Source of the DNA: JABDBE01 sp963832245
Lineage (GTDB): Bacteria > Acidobacteriota > Terriglobia > Terriglobales > Acidobacteriaceae
Assembly (NCBI GenBank): GCA_963832245.1
Contig: CAWHTG010000003.1
Coordinates: 1,143,152-1,207,151 of the forward strand
Length of the DNA stretch: 64,000 nt
Reading direction: 5' to 3'
Shown: positions 1 to 8,586 of the stretch, piece after piece
Position numbering within the stretch: the stretch's first letter is position 1
How the letters are laid out: each line of letters begins with the position of its first letter
Made by a program: the position numbers and the translations under genes
The notes under the pieces: generated by a model
Seen by the model: the letters and a program-made list of their open reading frames with translations, nothing else
Told to the model about the DNA's origin: nothing
The model's database searches: none

Positions 1-11
1 AAAGGATACCT

Positions 12-980
12 ATGGCTGCTGCCGCAAAACCGGGCCTCATAAGGGACTCCATCGGCCTTCACGGCTGGAGTCCTGATTTCGACTGCAAAATCTTCGAACA
101 GATAACACGCAGTGCGCAGTACGCGACCGGAGCGAGTGGAGCTGCCCTGGTGCTTTCTGATGGAAACCTTATGTCATGCCGGGCCTGCTCGGGTGAGTTG
201 GGGCCTCCGGTTGGAACCCGTTTGAACATCGAGAGCGGCTTCACCGCGACCTGCGTGCAAACTGCAGCGGTCGTCTGTTGTGAGGACACCCAGACTGACT
301 CCAGGGTGGATGGTTCGAGTTGCGTCGAGCTAGGTATACGCTCGATCCTGGCCGTTCCTGTGTTCAATGCGCAGAATGTGGTTGGCGTTCTGGAAGTCCT
401 CTCCCATGAACCGAAGAGATTCACCGAAAAGCACACGATCGCATTGCAGCTTCTGGCGCGACTGGTCGAGACCCTCCTGAATTATGAATCGCGCGTTGAT
501 GTTTCGCGCGACGCCGAAGGCGCTGAGCAGGAACTTCCAAGCGATCATTCTGGCAATGCAGCCGTGGGTCAGGCGAAGTTCATTTGCCTTTCGTGCAGGC
601 ATCCTAATCCTCAGGGCAGCCAGTTCTGTAACCACTGCGGGGTGGTTCTATTCAGCTTCCTTGGCTCCCAGGATATGACCGCCGATCTCAGCCTGCCAGT
701 CACAAGCGAGTCGGATGCTGACCAAGGCTTCAAAGATATCTGCAAGATCGTTTCCGGAAACACAAGTACGTGGAACGAGATCTCTGCAAAGCTTCTCGCG
801 GATCAGCCAAATGTGGCCGCTGAACAAAAGACGCGTACAGTCGCGACGGAAGACGCAGCCAACAAAACAGTAGAACCGCTCAGGACAACAGAAGATACCG
901 TGCAGGGACTCAAGAAAGCGCCAGAGCCTACCGGTTTTAAAGCACGCCTGGGCACAGTTCGTCGTAGCCTATGGCTCTGA
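12..980 (+). CDS. GAF-domain protein with zinc ribbon
   Basis: This 322-aa soluble protein has a GAF-like small-molecule or redox sensing fold over roughly residues 20-160, with the typical late motif SILAVPVF followed by VVGVLEVLS. A zinc ribbon follows, with Cys192, Cys195, Cys206 and Cys209 in two CxxC pairs. The remaining ~110 residues are polar, look disordered and carry no recognisable domain. The ATG lies just after AAAGGATACCT, so the start is well supported although it is near the window edge. No kinase or cyclase output domain is present, so it may act through a partner. It is followed 139 bases later by a small unknown gene on the same strand. The family call is from motif recognition; the function is unknown. 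Confidence 0.75.
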   Translation: MAAAAKPGLIRDSIGLHGWSPDFDCKIFEQITRSAQYATGASGAALVLSDGNLMSCRACSGELGPPVGTRLNIESGFTATCVQTAAVVCCEDTQTDSRVDGSSCVELGIRSILAVPVFNAQNVVGVLEVLSHEPKRFTEKHTIALQLLARLVETLLNYESRVDVSRDAEGAEQELPSDHSGNAAVGQAKFICLSCRHPNPQGSQFCNHCGVVLFSFLGSQDMTADLSLPVTSESDADQGFKDICKIVSGNTSTWNEISAKLLADQPNVAAEQKTRTVATEDAANKTVEPLRTTEDTVQGLKKAPEPTGFKARLGTVRRSLWL

Positions 981-1119
981 ACAGCAATCGCTGGAAGAAT
1001 CTTGCCCCAGCGGTGTGAAAATCAGTTTGACGCTCTGATCGAGCAAGTTCATAATGCTGGTCTGGCCCGCCCCTGAGTGTCTCAGAAACTCTACGACCAG
1101 CCCAAAAGGAGTACAAGCA

Positions 1120-1446
1120 ATGTTGGAAAAAGGCGATGGCATTATGGCAACGTACATTAGCGCAGTAGAAAGCTTTCGCAAATCCGCCACGGCGTTTATG
1201 CAGCAGGTGGATCTTTTGTCCCAGGCTCGCGATGCTTATCAGCAAGCAATGACGGCCAGCGCAGATCTGCGCGCGGTCTTGGACACGGGCGACGAGAACC
1301 TGCGAACCCTCATGACGCAGTTGGAACAAGCACTCAACCTACACATGGCCAAGCCCGTCCTAGACCGAAAGAAACCAGAACCGGTCAAGGTGGATGGAAA
1401 CAAGACGAACAGCGAAAGCGCTGGGACTGTCCGGGCATTTCCATAA
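1120..1446 (+). CDS. Hypothetical small helical protein
   Basis: A 108-aa protein that I do not recognise. I start it at ATG 1120 because AAAAGGAG lies 8 bases upstream; the frame stays open further 5' but without a ribosome binding site. The first ~80 residues are predicted from composition to be helical, rich in Ala, Gln, Leu and Asp, and the tail is Lys/Pro/Ser rich. It has no signal peptide, no membrane segment and no cysteine. It follows the GAF/zinc-ribbon gene on the same strand and faces the receptor gene convergently, so it may be co-transcribed with the GAF gene. Confidence 0.55.
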   Translation: MLEKGDGIMATYISAVESFRKSATAFMQQVDLLSQARDAYQQAMTASADLRAVLDTGDENLRTLMTQLEQALNLHMAKPVLDRKKPEPVKVDGNKTNSESAGTVRAFP

Positions 1447-1514
1447 GAAATGCGTGGAGGTAAGCATTGCTCTCGCGACGGCAGTGTGGCGAACCGCCCT
1501 TGACGCAGGTCGGG

Positions 1515-4500
1515 CTAGAACGTGAACCGTACCGAGAACTGCAGTACGCGTGGAAGGCCGTTGGGGCTGACTTCCTGCAGGGCTCCGAAATTGCCGGGTC
1601 CGGAATTGGGCACCAGATAGCATTGCTGGTTCGACGATAAGCCGTCGCCGCAATTGGTCCCAATGGGGTTGTATTGCAGCTGATTGATCCCGTTGCCGTT
1701 CTGCACATAGTAGTTGGCGTGGTTGAACAGATTGAACGCCTGCACCTGAAATTTCAGCTCCTTGCCTTCCTTGACTTCAAAACTGCGGGCCAATCCAACG
1801 TCAATTCTCTCCAGCCACGGGCCGTAGAAAGAATTCAGGCCGATGTCGGGCGTAGGGCCCGCGCCATTGATGCCTGCGGCGGTGTTCGCCGTAGCCTGAT
1901 TAAAGGCGCTGTCGTTCAGGTTGTCATTGGCGCCGTCGCAATTGCTGAATGACAGGGTCGAGCTGGTGCAGGCAGGACTCAACAACCCCGCGTAGGGACG
2001 GCCCGAGGAGAACTGCATGACGCTGCTCAACGTCCAGCCGGAGAGGAGCTTCCGGCCCGTATCGGAAGCAGTCAGCCGTTCCATGTCGGGCCGATAGACA
2101 GCGGCAAAACTAATGCTGTGCCGCTGGTCGAGCAGCGAGGGAGCATGGGTATTGCTGAAGTCGAACTGATTGTTGAAATCCATTCCATCGAGCATGATGC
2201 TCTTGGCAAACGTGTAAGAAAGTTGCAGCGAAACACCTTCCGACATGCGGCGCTGCAACTGCACGAACAAAGAGTTGTACTGGTTTTGCGCCGGGCTGAT
2301 CAGTTCGTTGATCCCGTTGAAGTTGGGGTTGATGCGGCCTTCGGTGAGCAGTCCGTTGTCCATGTTCGGCAGAGTGATCGTCCGTCCTGTGCAGGGCGCC
2401 GTTGTCGTGCCAGGAGGACAGACGGTGTAGGTCGTCGTGCCGTGCAAGGGTTGCAGATTCAAGTCGTAGGCGCTGCCCGAAAACAGATGCACACCGTGAT
2501 TCCACATGGTTCCGATACTCAGAGTTGTGTTCTCGAAAATCTCGCGCTGAATCTGCAAACTCGCCTGCAGGATGTAAGGCACCCGAAACTGCGGAGAAAC
2601 CAGGGAAATGTCTGGAGAAGCGGCGAACAGCGGGGAATTCGCGGGGAGAATATTCGGGAAGGTTGGCGTCTGCTGGTTTGGCGCGCCGGCTCCGTAGCTG
2701 ACACTAGCCGAAGACTGCTGTGACGGCAGGCCGTTCGAGGCCACTGCGTTGCGGTAATTCAGGCCGTTCATGTTGGTGTAGAACTGCCCGAATCCTCCCC
2801 GCACTACGGTTTTCGAGGCGGGCTGCCAGGCAAATCCGAAGCGCGGCGCGAGGCGCAGGTATTGGTTCGGATACTGTCCTGTGAGCGGGAACGCCGGATT
2901 TCTTGCCGGCTGCGGGTAAATCTGGAAGTCCTCGCGCAGGCCCATTTCGAGCGTCAACTTCGGCAAGGCGCGGAAGGTATCCTGCACGTAGAATCCGTAG
3001 TACGGCACATGAAAAGAAAAAGTAGGGTTGCCCGCTGTCTGGCTGAAGATGTTGTACTCACCGAGAGCAAACGCTTCGAGGTTTGAAAATTCATAACTGC
3101 CGAGGGGCGACCCGAACTGGACAGCAGCGTTGGGGTCCGCGCCGCCATCATTTTTGTCCGCATCCCAGGCGCGGTTCATATCGAAACCGAATTGCAGCGT
3201 GTGTTTGCCGATTACGTAATCGACCCTGTCGGCCAGAGAGTACTGCCTTTCAAACACCCTTCCAATCGAAAAAGGGGCGTTGCCTAGAACGAACGAGGCT
3301 GGACTGTCCAGAATCAAGGTGGGGATGTTTGGAGCGAGGCCGGTGGGGGTCGAGATCTCGTTGTCTTGCGAAGTGCCCGCGTGAAATTCGTTGAGCAGGC
3401 GGGAGGAAAACGTGTGCGTCCAGCCTAGGGTGGCCTGGAAGGTGTGCACAGTGGCGTTAGCCAGCGTTTGCGTCCCATAGTTGCCCGTGGTAGGGTCGGT
3501 GATAACGCCTCCGGGCGAGTTGAACCGGTTTACATTGAAGCTGAGGAATAAGCCGTCGTGGGGACTGGCCTGATAATCGAGCCGCGGCGTAACCACCAGA
3601 TCGTTGCGTTTCCTCGCCTGGCTGCCGAGATTGGAGTTGAGCGCATTGATCGTGTTCGACACTTGCTGAAGGTAGACCTGGTAGTACGGATTGCCCGGAA
3701 CTTGGGCCTGAGTATCGAGGTTCGGTACTGGCAAAGCTCCGTTGGGCGGAGGCAGCGCTGGGGCCGTCGTTACAGAGGGTGGGAAAAAATTAGCGAGCAC
3801 AAATGCGTCCAAGTTCGAAGGGTTCGTCGCCAACGCCGAGTTGATGACAGAAATCGGATTGTTCCGCAGTTGTTGCTCATAATCCACGAAAAACCATAGA
3901 CGGTCGCGCAGGATCGGCCCGCCCACTCCGGCGCCGAATTGTTGCAAAGCATCTTCCGGCTTAGGAAAGCCGCTGGCTTTGTCGAGGGCGTCGTTGGCTC
4001 CCGTCGCGGAGTTCCGATTGTAATAGAACGCACTGCCGTGGAACGCGTTACCTCCTGAGCGGGTCACAGTGTTGACGAACGCCGCTCCGCCACCATAGAC
4101 CGCCGAGTAGGGACTGGCCGAAACTTGGAACTCCTCGACTGCGTCCTCGCCATACAGGTACGGGATGCGGTAACGGCCGATAATGTCGGCGAAGAAGTTG
4201 TTCGTCGCATTGGATCCGTCCACAGTGAAGGCGTTCGAGCCATTTCCGTTGGCGTATCCCGAATCCTCTGCGCCCTGCTGTCCGGCGATGCTCACGGTAT
4301 CAGTGTCGCCGTCGTAGCTGGTATTCGGCGACAGGGTATTAAAGTCGGTGTATTTTCGTCCGTTGAGCGGCAATTCCTCGATAAAAGACCGCTCCAACAC
4401 GGTCGTGGCGGAGGATTCCTCCGGTCGCAGAAGCGGGGTGGTGCCGTTTACTTTCACCGTGTCCTGGCTGGACCCCACCTGCAGCTTGATATCCTGCGAG

Positions 4501-4931
4501 GTAGTATTCCCGACCAGCACCCGCACCAGGACTTGAACATCACGAAAACCCTTGGCACTTGCGGTGATCGAATAGGCGCCCGGCATGACCACCGGAAGTC
4601 GGTAGAGCCCGGCATGGTTTGTCTCGACAAATTGCTGCACGCCGGTCGCAAGACTTTGCACGACCACCGACGCTCCCGGTACCACCGCTCCGCTCGGGTC
4701 CGTGACCCTTCCGCCGAGTGAGCCGGTCAAAACAACATTTTGGGCGGTCAACAATCCGCAGCTCGCTAGCCCGACCAAAACGCTGAAGCATGCCCGCCGA
4801 CTGGCCAGGAGAAACGCCCTTTTCCGGCTGGCGGATCCTACCGCTTTCATCTTACTCTTCAAGAACAATTGAACAGTTCGGCAGTACGCCAGTCTGGCAT
4901 AATGAAAATTTCGTCTCGATGTCTGCTGCAT
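1515..4931 (-). CDS. Oar-like TonB-dependent outer membrane receptor
   Basis: A large outer membrane receptor of about 1138 aa. After an N-terminal signal segment ending near LLTAQN comes a carboxypeptidase-regulatory-like beta-sandwich (about residues 70-150, with GRVTDPSGAVVPGASV). A plug domain follows (LPLNGRKY near residue 180), then a beta-barrel ending in an aromatic C-terminal strand (FSVRFTF). This is the Oar/TonB-receptor class that is expanded in Acidobacteriota and is usually assigned to uptake of polymers or peptides; the substrate cannot be read from sequence. Two starts are plausible: ATG 4931 has GGAG 9 bases upstream, and ATG 4850 has a weaker GAAGAG but gives a cleaner signal peptide. 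The gene lies just outside the left edge of the candidate island. Confidence 0.9.
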   Translation of the reverse strand: MQQTSRRNFHYARLAYCRTVQLFLKSKMKAVGSASRKRAFLLASRRACFSVLVGLASCGLLTAQNVVLTGSLGGRVTDPSGAVVPGASVVVQSLATGVQQFVETNHAGLYRLPVVMPGAYSITASAKGFRDVQVLVRVLVGNTTSQDIKLQVGSSQDTVKVNGTTPLLRPEESSATTVLERSFIEELPLNGRKYTDFNTLSPNTSYDGDTDTVSIAGQQGAEDSGYANGNGSNAFTVDGSNATNNFFADIIGRYRIPYLYGEDAVEEFQVSASPYSAVYGGGAAFVNTVTRSGGNAFHGSAFYYNRNSATGANDALDKASGFPKPEDALQQFGAGVGGPILRDRLWFFVDYEQQLRNNPISVINSALATNPSNLDAFVLANFFPPSVTTAPALPPPNGALPVPNLDTQAQVPGNPYYQVYLQQVSNTINALNSNLGSQARKRNDLVVTPRLDYQASPHDGLFLSFNVNRFNSPGGVITDPTTGNYGTQTLANATVHTFQATLGWTHTFSSRLLNEFHAGTSQDNEISTPTGLAPNIPTLILDSPASFVLGNAPFSIGRVFERQYSLADRVDYVIGKHTLQFGFDMNRAWDADKNDGGADPNAAVQFGSPLGSYEFSNLEAFALGEYNIFSQTAGNPTFSFHVPYYGFYVQDTFRALPKLTLEMGLREDFQIYPQPARNPAFPLTGQYPNQYLRLAPRFGFAWQPASKTVVRGGFGQFYTNMNGLNYRNAVASNGLPSQQSSASVSYGAGAPNQQTPTFPNILPANSPLFAASPDISLVSPQFRVPYILQASLQIQREIFENTTLSIGTMWNHGVHLFSGSAYDLNLQPLHGTTTYTVCPPGTTTAPCTGRTITLPNMDNGLLTEGRINPNFNGINELISPAQNQYNSLFVQLQRRMSEGVSLQLSYTFAKSIMLDGMDFNNQFDFSNTHAPSLLDQRHSISFAAVYRPDMERLTASDTGRKLLSGWTLSSVMQFSSGRPYAGLLSPACTSSTLSFSNCDGANDNLNDSAFNQATANTAAGINGAGPTPDIGLNSFYGPWLERIDVGLARSFEVKEGKELKFQVQAFNLFNHANYYVQNGNGINQLQYNPIGTNCGDGLSSNQQCYLVPNSGPGNFGALQEVSPNGLPRVLQFSVRFTF

Positions 4932-4994
4932 TTCACCACTCCGTGATTTCGCGTAAGGATATTGATATTTAGGAGACGGTGCGGGCCGAACCAA

Positions 4995-5362
4995 CTAACG
5001 AAAATATAACAGGACCACCCGCACTACTACCATTTCATGAGTGCTCCCTCTTTCAAGAAAGCTGGCGGAATCACGGGAAGGCGCTCCCTATCCGGTCCGC
5101 ATGGCTCGGTAAAACTGTGGGTTCGTCGATGTTTTAAGGCCAAATAGGTGCTAAAAGAAGATCAAACACGGCCGAAGCCAAAAGTTCTGCCGTGCCCGCA
5201 ATTCTGACAGCCCCAGGGAACACATCGCCCCTTTTCGTTGCAGTAACGTAGCCCGACACGGTAACATTGAAAGCGCAATGCGCTTCGCACCTACGCGAAG
5301 AAAAATGCGGATGCAGGAGGAAACACGCTCAGAAGCATTGTTGCTTACGTTTCTTACCAAAG
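4995..5362. other. Gene-free stretch before tRNA-Leu fragment
   Basis: No convincing coding frame is visible between the receptor gene and the tRNA fragment. A short perfect hairpin (AAGCGC-AAT-GCGCTT) lies around 5270-5285. No clear -10/-35 pair stands immediately before the tRNA half at 5363. If this was the original upstream flank of tRNA-Leu, its promoter is not obvious. Confidence 0.5.
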
Positions 5363-5395
5363 TGCGGAAGTGGTGGAACTGGCAGACACACCATC
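5363..5395 (+). repeat. tRNA-Leu 5'-half fragment (attL candidate)
   Basis: These 33 bases match 45836-45868 exactly. They comprise one leading T plus acceptor strand, D-arm and the 5' anticodon stem of tRNA-Leu. The match ends sharply at the anticodon loop and is followed by unrelated sequence, so this is not a functional tRNA. The sharp end inside the anticodon stem/loop is what site-specific integration at a tRNA gene would leave. Confidence 0.8.
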
Positions 5396-5491
5396 GAAAT
5401 CCCGTAAATCGTTCATTTTAAGTAAGTTTCTGTCAATCAATCAAGTAGCTGATGATTGTGTCACTTGCTGAGAATGCTTGACTTGCCCCGA

Positions 5492-6392
5492 TCAAGCGAA
5501 GACAACCCAAGGTTGTAGCGACCCCATACAAAAACGCATACACTGCCAGCGGTGCAAGGCTTCCGAAATTTCTTCGCCCCACCAACAACCTTCAAGACCA
5601 ATGCTCCCTCCTTCATAGGTGGTCCCATAGAAGTTGCCGTCGCTCCCTTGAATCAGAAGGCTGTTAGGATATTGGGAGCACACTAAGCTTGCCAGAGGGC
5701 GTGATCTTGAACACCACGCCGACGCCGTTAGCACCCCCTTTCGCCGCTGTTCCATAAAAGTTGCTGTCGGTGCCCTGAACCAGCGGGGCGACCGGGGTGG
5801 AGCCGTGGGTGCTATCGAAGTGATAAAGTGTCGTGAACTTGCCCGTGGGCGTGATCTTGTACACAGCGCCATATCCGCCACTACCGTACTGCGATGTTGT
5901 GCCATAGAAATTGCCATCCGTGCCTTGAATCGGCGGCGCATAGGGCAATGCCCCATCGGTGCCGTTCGTAAAGCTGTAGAGCACAGTCAACTTCCCGCTG
6001 GGCGTGACTCTGAACACGGTTCCGTAGCTCGAAGCGCCACCCACGTTGGTGGTGCCGTAGAAGTTCCCGTCAGTACCCAGTGTCAGCCCGCCAAAAGCGT
6101 ACATGCCATCGGTACCATCGAAGCTGTACAGGCGAGTCAATGCTCCGCTGGATGTGATTTTGAACACGGCGCCGTCTCCGTTCGCTCCGCCGGTATATGT
6201 CGTGCTGTACAAGTTGCCATCACGGCCCTGCGCTACAATGCCCGACTGGTAAGGTCTCGACGGGTCTTCGCTCTTGCTTCCGAAGTTGTACAGCACGGAA
6301 AAGGTTTGGGAACAAGCCGCTGGGATAGTTACAGCAACGATAGCCAGCACAAGCAGTGCTAGCTCAAAGCGACGACGACTCGATGTTCGCAT
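5492..6392 (-). pseudogene. GloVer-type tandem repeat protein, frameshifted
   Basis: A secreted repeat protein. It starts with a signal peptide (MRTSSRRRFELALLVLAI..., cleavage near ACSQ) and continues with about five ~36-aa repeats built on DGNFYGTT...GGA...G.VFKITPSGKLT.LYSF. These are the repeats of the choice-of-anchor tandem repeat (GloVer) family, common in secreted Acidobacteriota proteins. AAAGGA stands 6 bases before the ATG. Around 5680 the frame breaks: another repeat (QGSDGNFYGTTYEGGS) continues in a second frame and then runs into non-repeat sequence ending at 5492. The C-terminal anchor is missing, so the gene is decayed next to the left edge of the island. Confidence 0.75.
5525..5545 (+). 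repeat. CATACA-type repeat near left island edge
   Basis: A 21-bp sequence carrying two CATACA units (CATACA-AAAACG-CATACACTG). It recurs with one A fewer at 45757-45776 near the right edge, in the same orientation. Paired short repeats close to both ends of an integrated element resemble integrase arm-binding sites; that role is inference. Confidence 0.45.
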
Positions 6393-6529
6393 ACGAATTC
6401 CTTTGGGTGTGAGTTCAGGCGCTGTATTGGCACAATTTTGACCGGAAACGGATAGTGACCCGGAGAGAACCGCTGCCGAGGCGATGCGACCGAGGCTGCA
6501 AGTATCGTCCCGGCGATAGTAGCTGTCAA

Positions 6530-6545
6530 GACTAAAAGATTCCGC
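6530..6545 (+). repeat. 16-bp target duplication, left copy
   Basis: GACTAAAAGATTCCGC occurs here and again at 7947-7962, exactly bracketing the insertion sequence. It is read as a target site duplication. Confidence 0.75.
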
Positions 6546-7946
6546 TGTAGATGCTCCAAGATAATGTCACCCCCTAACTGCAACGAGACTTTGTCACCCT
6601 GGAGGGATGGTGACATTGAGTCAGAAAGAGTTCCAACGGGTGAAAGTGATTGAGAATGCGGTGGCCGGGCGGCTGCGCGTGAGCGAGGCCGCAGGTCTGC
6701 TGCAACGGAGTGAACGGCAAGTGCAGCGGCTCAAGCGGCGCTACCGTCCCCACTCGGTGGCTTGGGTGCATCACGGCAATCGGGACGGCCCATGCCCTGG
6801 GCTTTGCCTGCGGCTCTGCGCCGGACGATCCTGGAACTGGCACGCGGCAAGTATCCGGGCTTCAACGATTCTCCTCTCTGCCAGAAACTGCACCGCGAAG
6901 AGAACCTCTGCCTCAGCCGCGAGAGCGTGCGCCGCATTTTGCGCCGCGCCAAACTCGCGTCCCCGCAGAAGCGCCGTCCCCGCCAGTATCGCGCCCGCCG
7001 CTTGCGCCGTCCCCGCTTCGGCATGATGGTGCTCACCGACGCTAGCCGCCATGATTGGCTCGAAGGCCGTGGCCCCGAGCTCACCCTGGTCGGCTTGCCG
7101 GATGACGCCACCAGCCAAATCCTCTCCGCTCCCTTCCAACTCGAAGCGGAAAATACTCTCGGCTATCTCCGCGCGGTGCACGCCATGGTCACCACTCATG
7201 GCCTGCCCCTCAGCCTCTACCGCGACCGCCACGGCATCTTTCACCGCAACCATCCCCACTGGACCGTGGCCGAACAACTCGCTGGAAAACAGTGCCCCAC
7301 CCAATTAGGCCGCGCCCTGGAAGAACTCGTCATCCAGCACATCCCCGCCTACTCTCCCCAAGCCAAAGGCCGCATCGAGCGTGTCTGGCGCACCTGTCAG
7401 GACCGCCTGGTCAGCGAACTCCGCCTCGCCCGCGCCTGCGATCTCGACTCCGCCAACCAAGTCCTCGCCTGCTTCTGCGCCGACTACAACCAACGATTCG
7501 CCGTCCCCCCACGCGAAGCCCAGCGCGACTTCCGCTCCCTCCCCGCGCGCTTCGATCTCGACCGCTGCCTCAGCTTTCGCTACCAGCGCGTGGTCGGCCC
7601 CGATCACGTCATCCCCTTCGGCGCCCCCTCCATCGCCCTTCCGCCTTTGTCTTCCAAACGTGGCTACGCCGGGGACACCGTGGAACTTTCCCACCGCCTG
7701 GATGGTTGGCTGCTTGTCTCTTATAGGAGGGTTTTGCTTTTGTCGTTGCCGTTGCCCTTGCCGTTGCGGTGGCTGGAACACGCCCATCGCCGCCCTGCCC
7801 CTCGCATCTCCCGGCAGAAAACAAAAACCCCGATGCCTCGCATCTACAACCTCGGTGGCCGGCCCGCTCTAGCCGCCGTGACTTAACCAGCGAGGGGTGA
7901 CAGAATCTCGTTGCAGTTAATACGACATTTTCTCGTTGCAACAACA
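6546..7946 (+). mobile_element. Insertion sequence, ISNCY/IS1202-like, 1401 bp
   Basis: The element is bounded by a perfect 16-bp direct repeat. Its two ends form imperfect inverted repeats of ~55 bp: both begin TGT, share AATGTC at position 18, and share TAACTGCAACGAGA and TGTCACCC further in. The single transposase gene fills the interior but is frameshifted. Long target duplications are known for the IS1202 group, which fits the transposase similarity I recognise, although I could not run ISfinder. It sits upstream of the GloVer pseudogene and between it and the tannase fragment. Confidence 0.75.
6607..7886 (+). pseudogene. ISNCY-like transposase with one frameshift
   Basis: The N-terminal ~57 residues (HTH with LSERQVQR-like helix, GLLQRSERQVQRLKRRYRP) are in one frame. 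From about 6782 the rest (GRPMPWALP... to the end) continues in the +1 frame. Restoring one missing G after AATCGG at ~6782 would join both parts into a ~425-aa protein. A DDE-type core is visible: Asp in LTDASRHDW, Asp in LYRDRHGIF and Glu in KGRIERVWR. There is no A-rich or other slippery stretch at the break, so a disabling mutation is more likely than programmed frameshifting. The C-terminal ~50 residues are proline- and arginine-rich. Confidence 0.8.
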
Positions 7947-7962
7947 GACTAAAAGATTCCGC
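7947..7962 (+). repeat. 16-bp target duplication, right copy
   Basis: Identical to 6530-6545. It directly abuts the right inverted repeat of the insertion sequence. Confidence 0.75.
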
Positions 7963-8113
7963 CGTCCCAATGCGGCTCCTGCTGCACTCTTTTAGCTGTG
8001 TCCGGTTGCGAACCGTCACCGATGCAATACAGGCGTATGATTAGTGAGTCGCTTACACATCCCTCCGCCGTGCCCAGTTCGGGCGTCGGTCTATTGTGCA
8101 ATCTGCGGGCGTG

Positions 8114-8323
8114 TCATCTCTTGACGCCCTGCGACGGATCTAAGTCGTTCACGTATTTTGTTGCGATGATCGGACCAGGTGCGACACCCTTTTCCACCCA
8201 CTGTTCGAGGGCGCTGAAAACACTGTGCTGCGGGTCAGTGGCTGGCGGGACTGCTGTACGCCTGCGCCAAGGCTCGAGGTGAGGAACAAGGTTTATCGAA
8301 GACCAACTTCGAGTCCGGGACAC
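8114..8323 (-). pseudogene. Tannase/feruloyl esterase C-terminal fragment
   Basis: The frame encodes DPQHSVFSALEQWVEKG followed by APGPIIATKYVNDLDPS, which matches the conserved region near the C-terminus of tannase/feruloyl esterase family hydrolases. The upstream catalytic part is absent and the expected terminal segment (TRPLCPYP-type) is not readable. What remains is a ~45-aa relic. The rest of the 7963-8514 stretch shows no other gene. The family call rests on a short motif. Confidence 0.5.
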
Positions 8324-8514
8324 GGTAGAGTCCGCCGCGCCAGCGGCTTAGTGCTTGCACATCACTCGCTCGGGAATTGCAAGGCTCAGGACCATACCAT
8401 TCTCCATCGGCTTCGCGACGTAAGGTGACGATCGAGGAACTTTGATTCTCCTATACACCAAGGGGACGGCGACCTCGCAAGTAGTGATCCCCGTTATGCC
8501 GTTTGTCAGGTAAA

Positions 8515-8542
8515 TTGCTGATCTGGTCCGGCACGGTATAAT
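8515..8542 (+). promoter_or_regulatory. Sigma-70-type promoter for the PD40-PHP gene
   Basis: TTGCTG (8515-8520) and a perfect TATAAT (8537-8542) are separated by 16 bases. The start of the downstream hydrolase gene is 44 bases after the -10 box. Confidence 0.55.
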
Positions 8543-8586
8543 CTGTCTCGCTTTTGAGCTACGGAAGAACCTGGTTCCGATCTCGA

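Noticed and set aside
5363..5440. A second tRNA-Leu gene
   Set aside because: Only the 5' half up to the anticodon stem is present; no 3' half, variable arm or T-arm follows.
6607..7886. Programmed frameshift in the transposase
   Set aside because: No slippery A-rich or similar motif at ~6782; a single missing base explains the break better.
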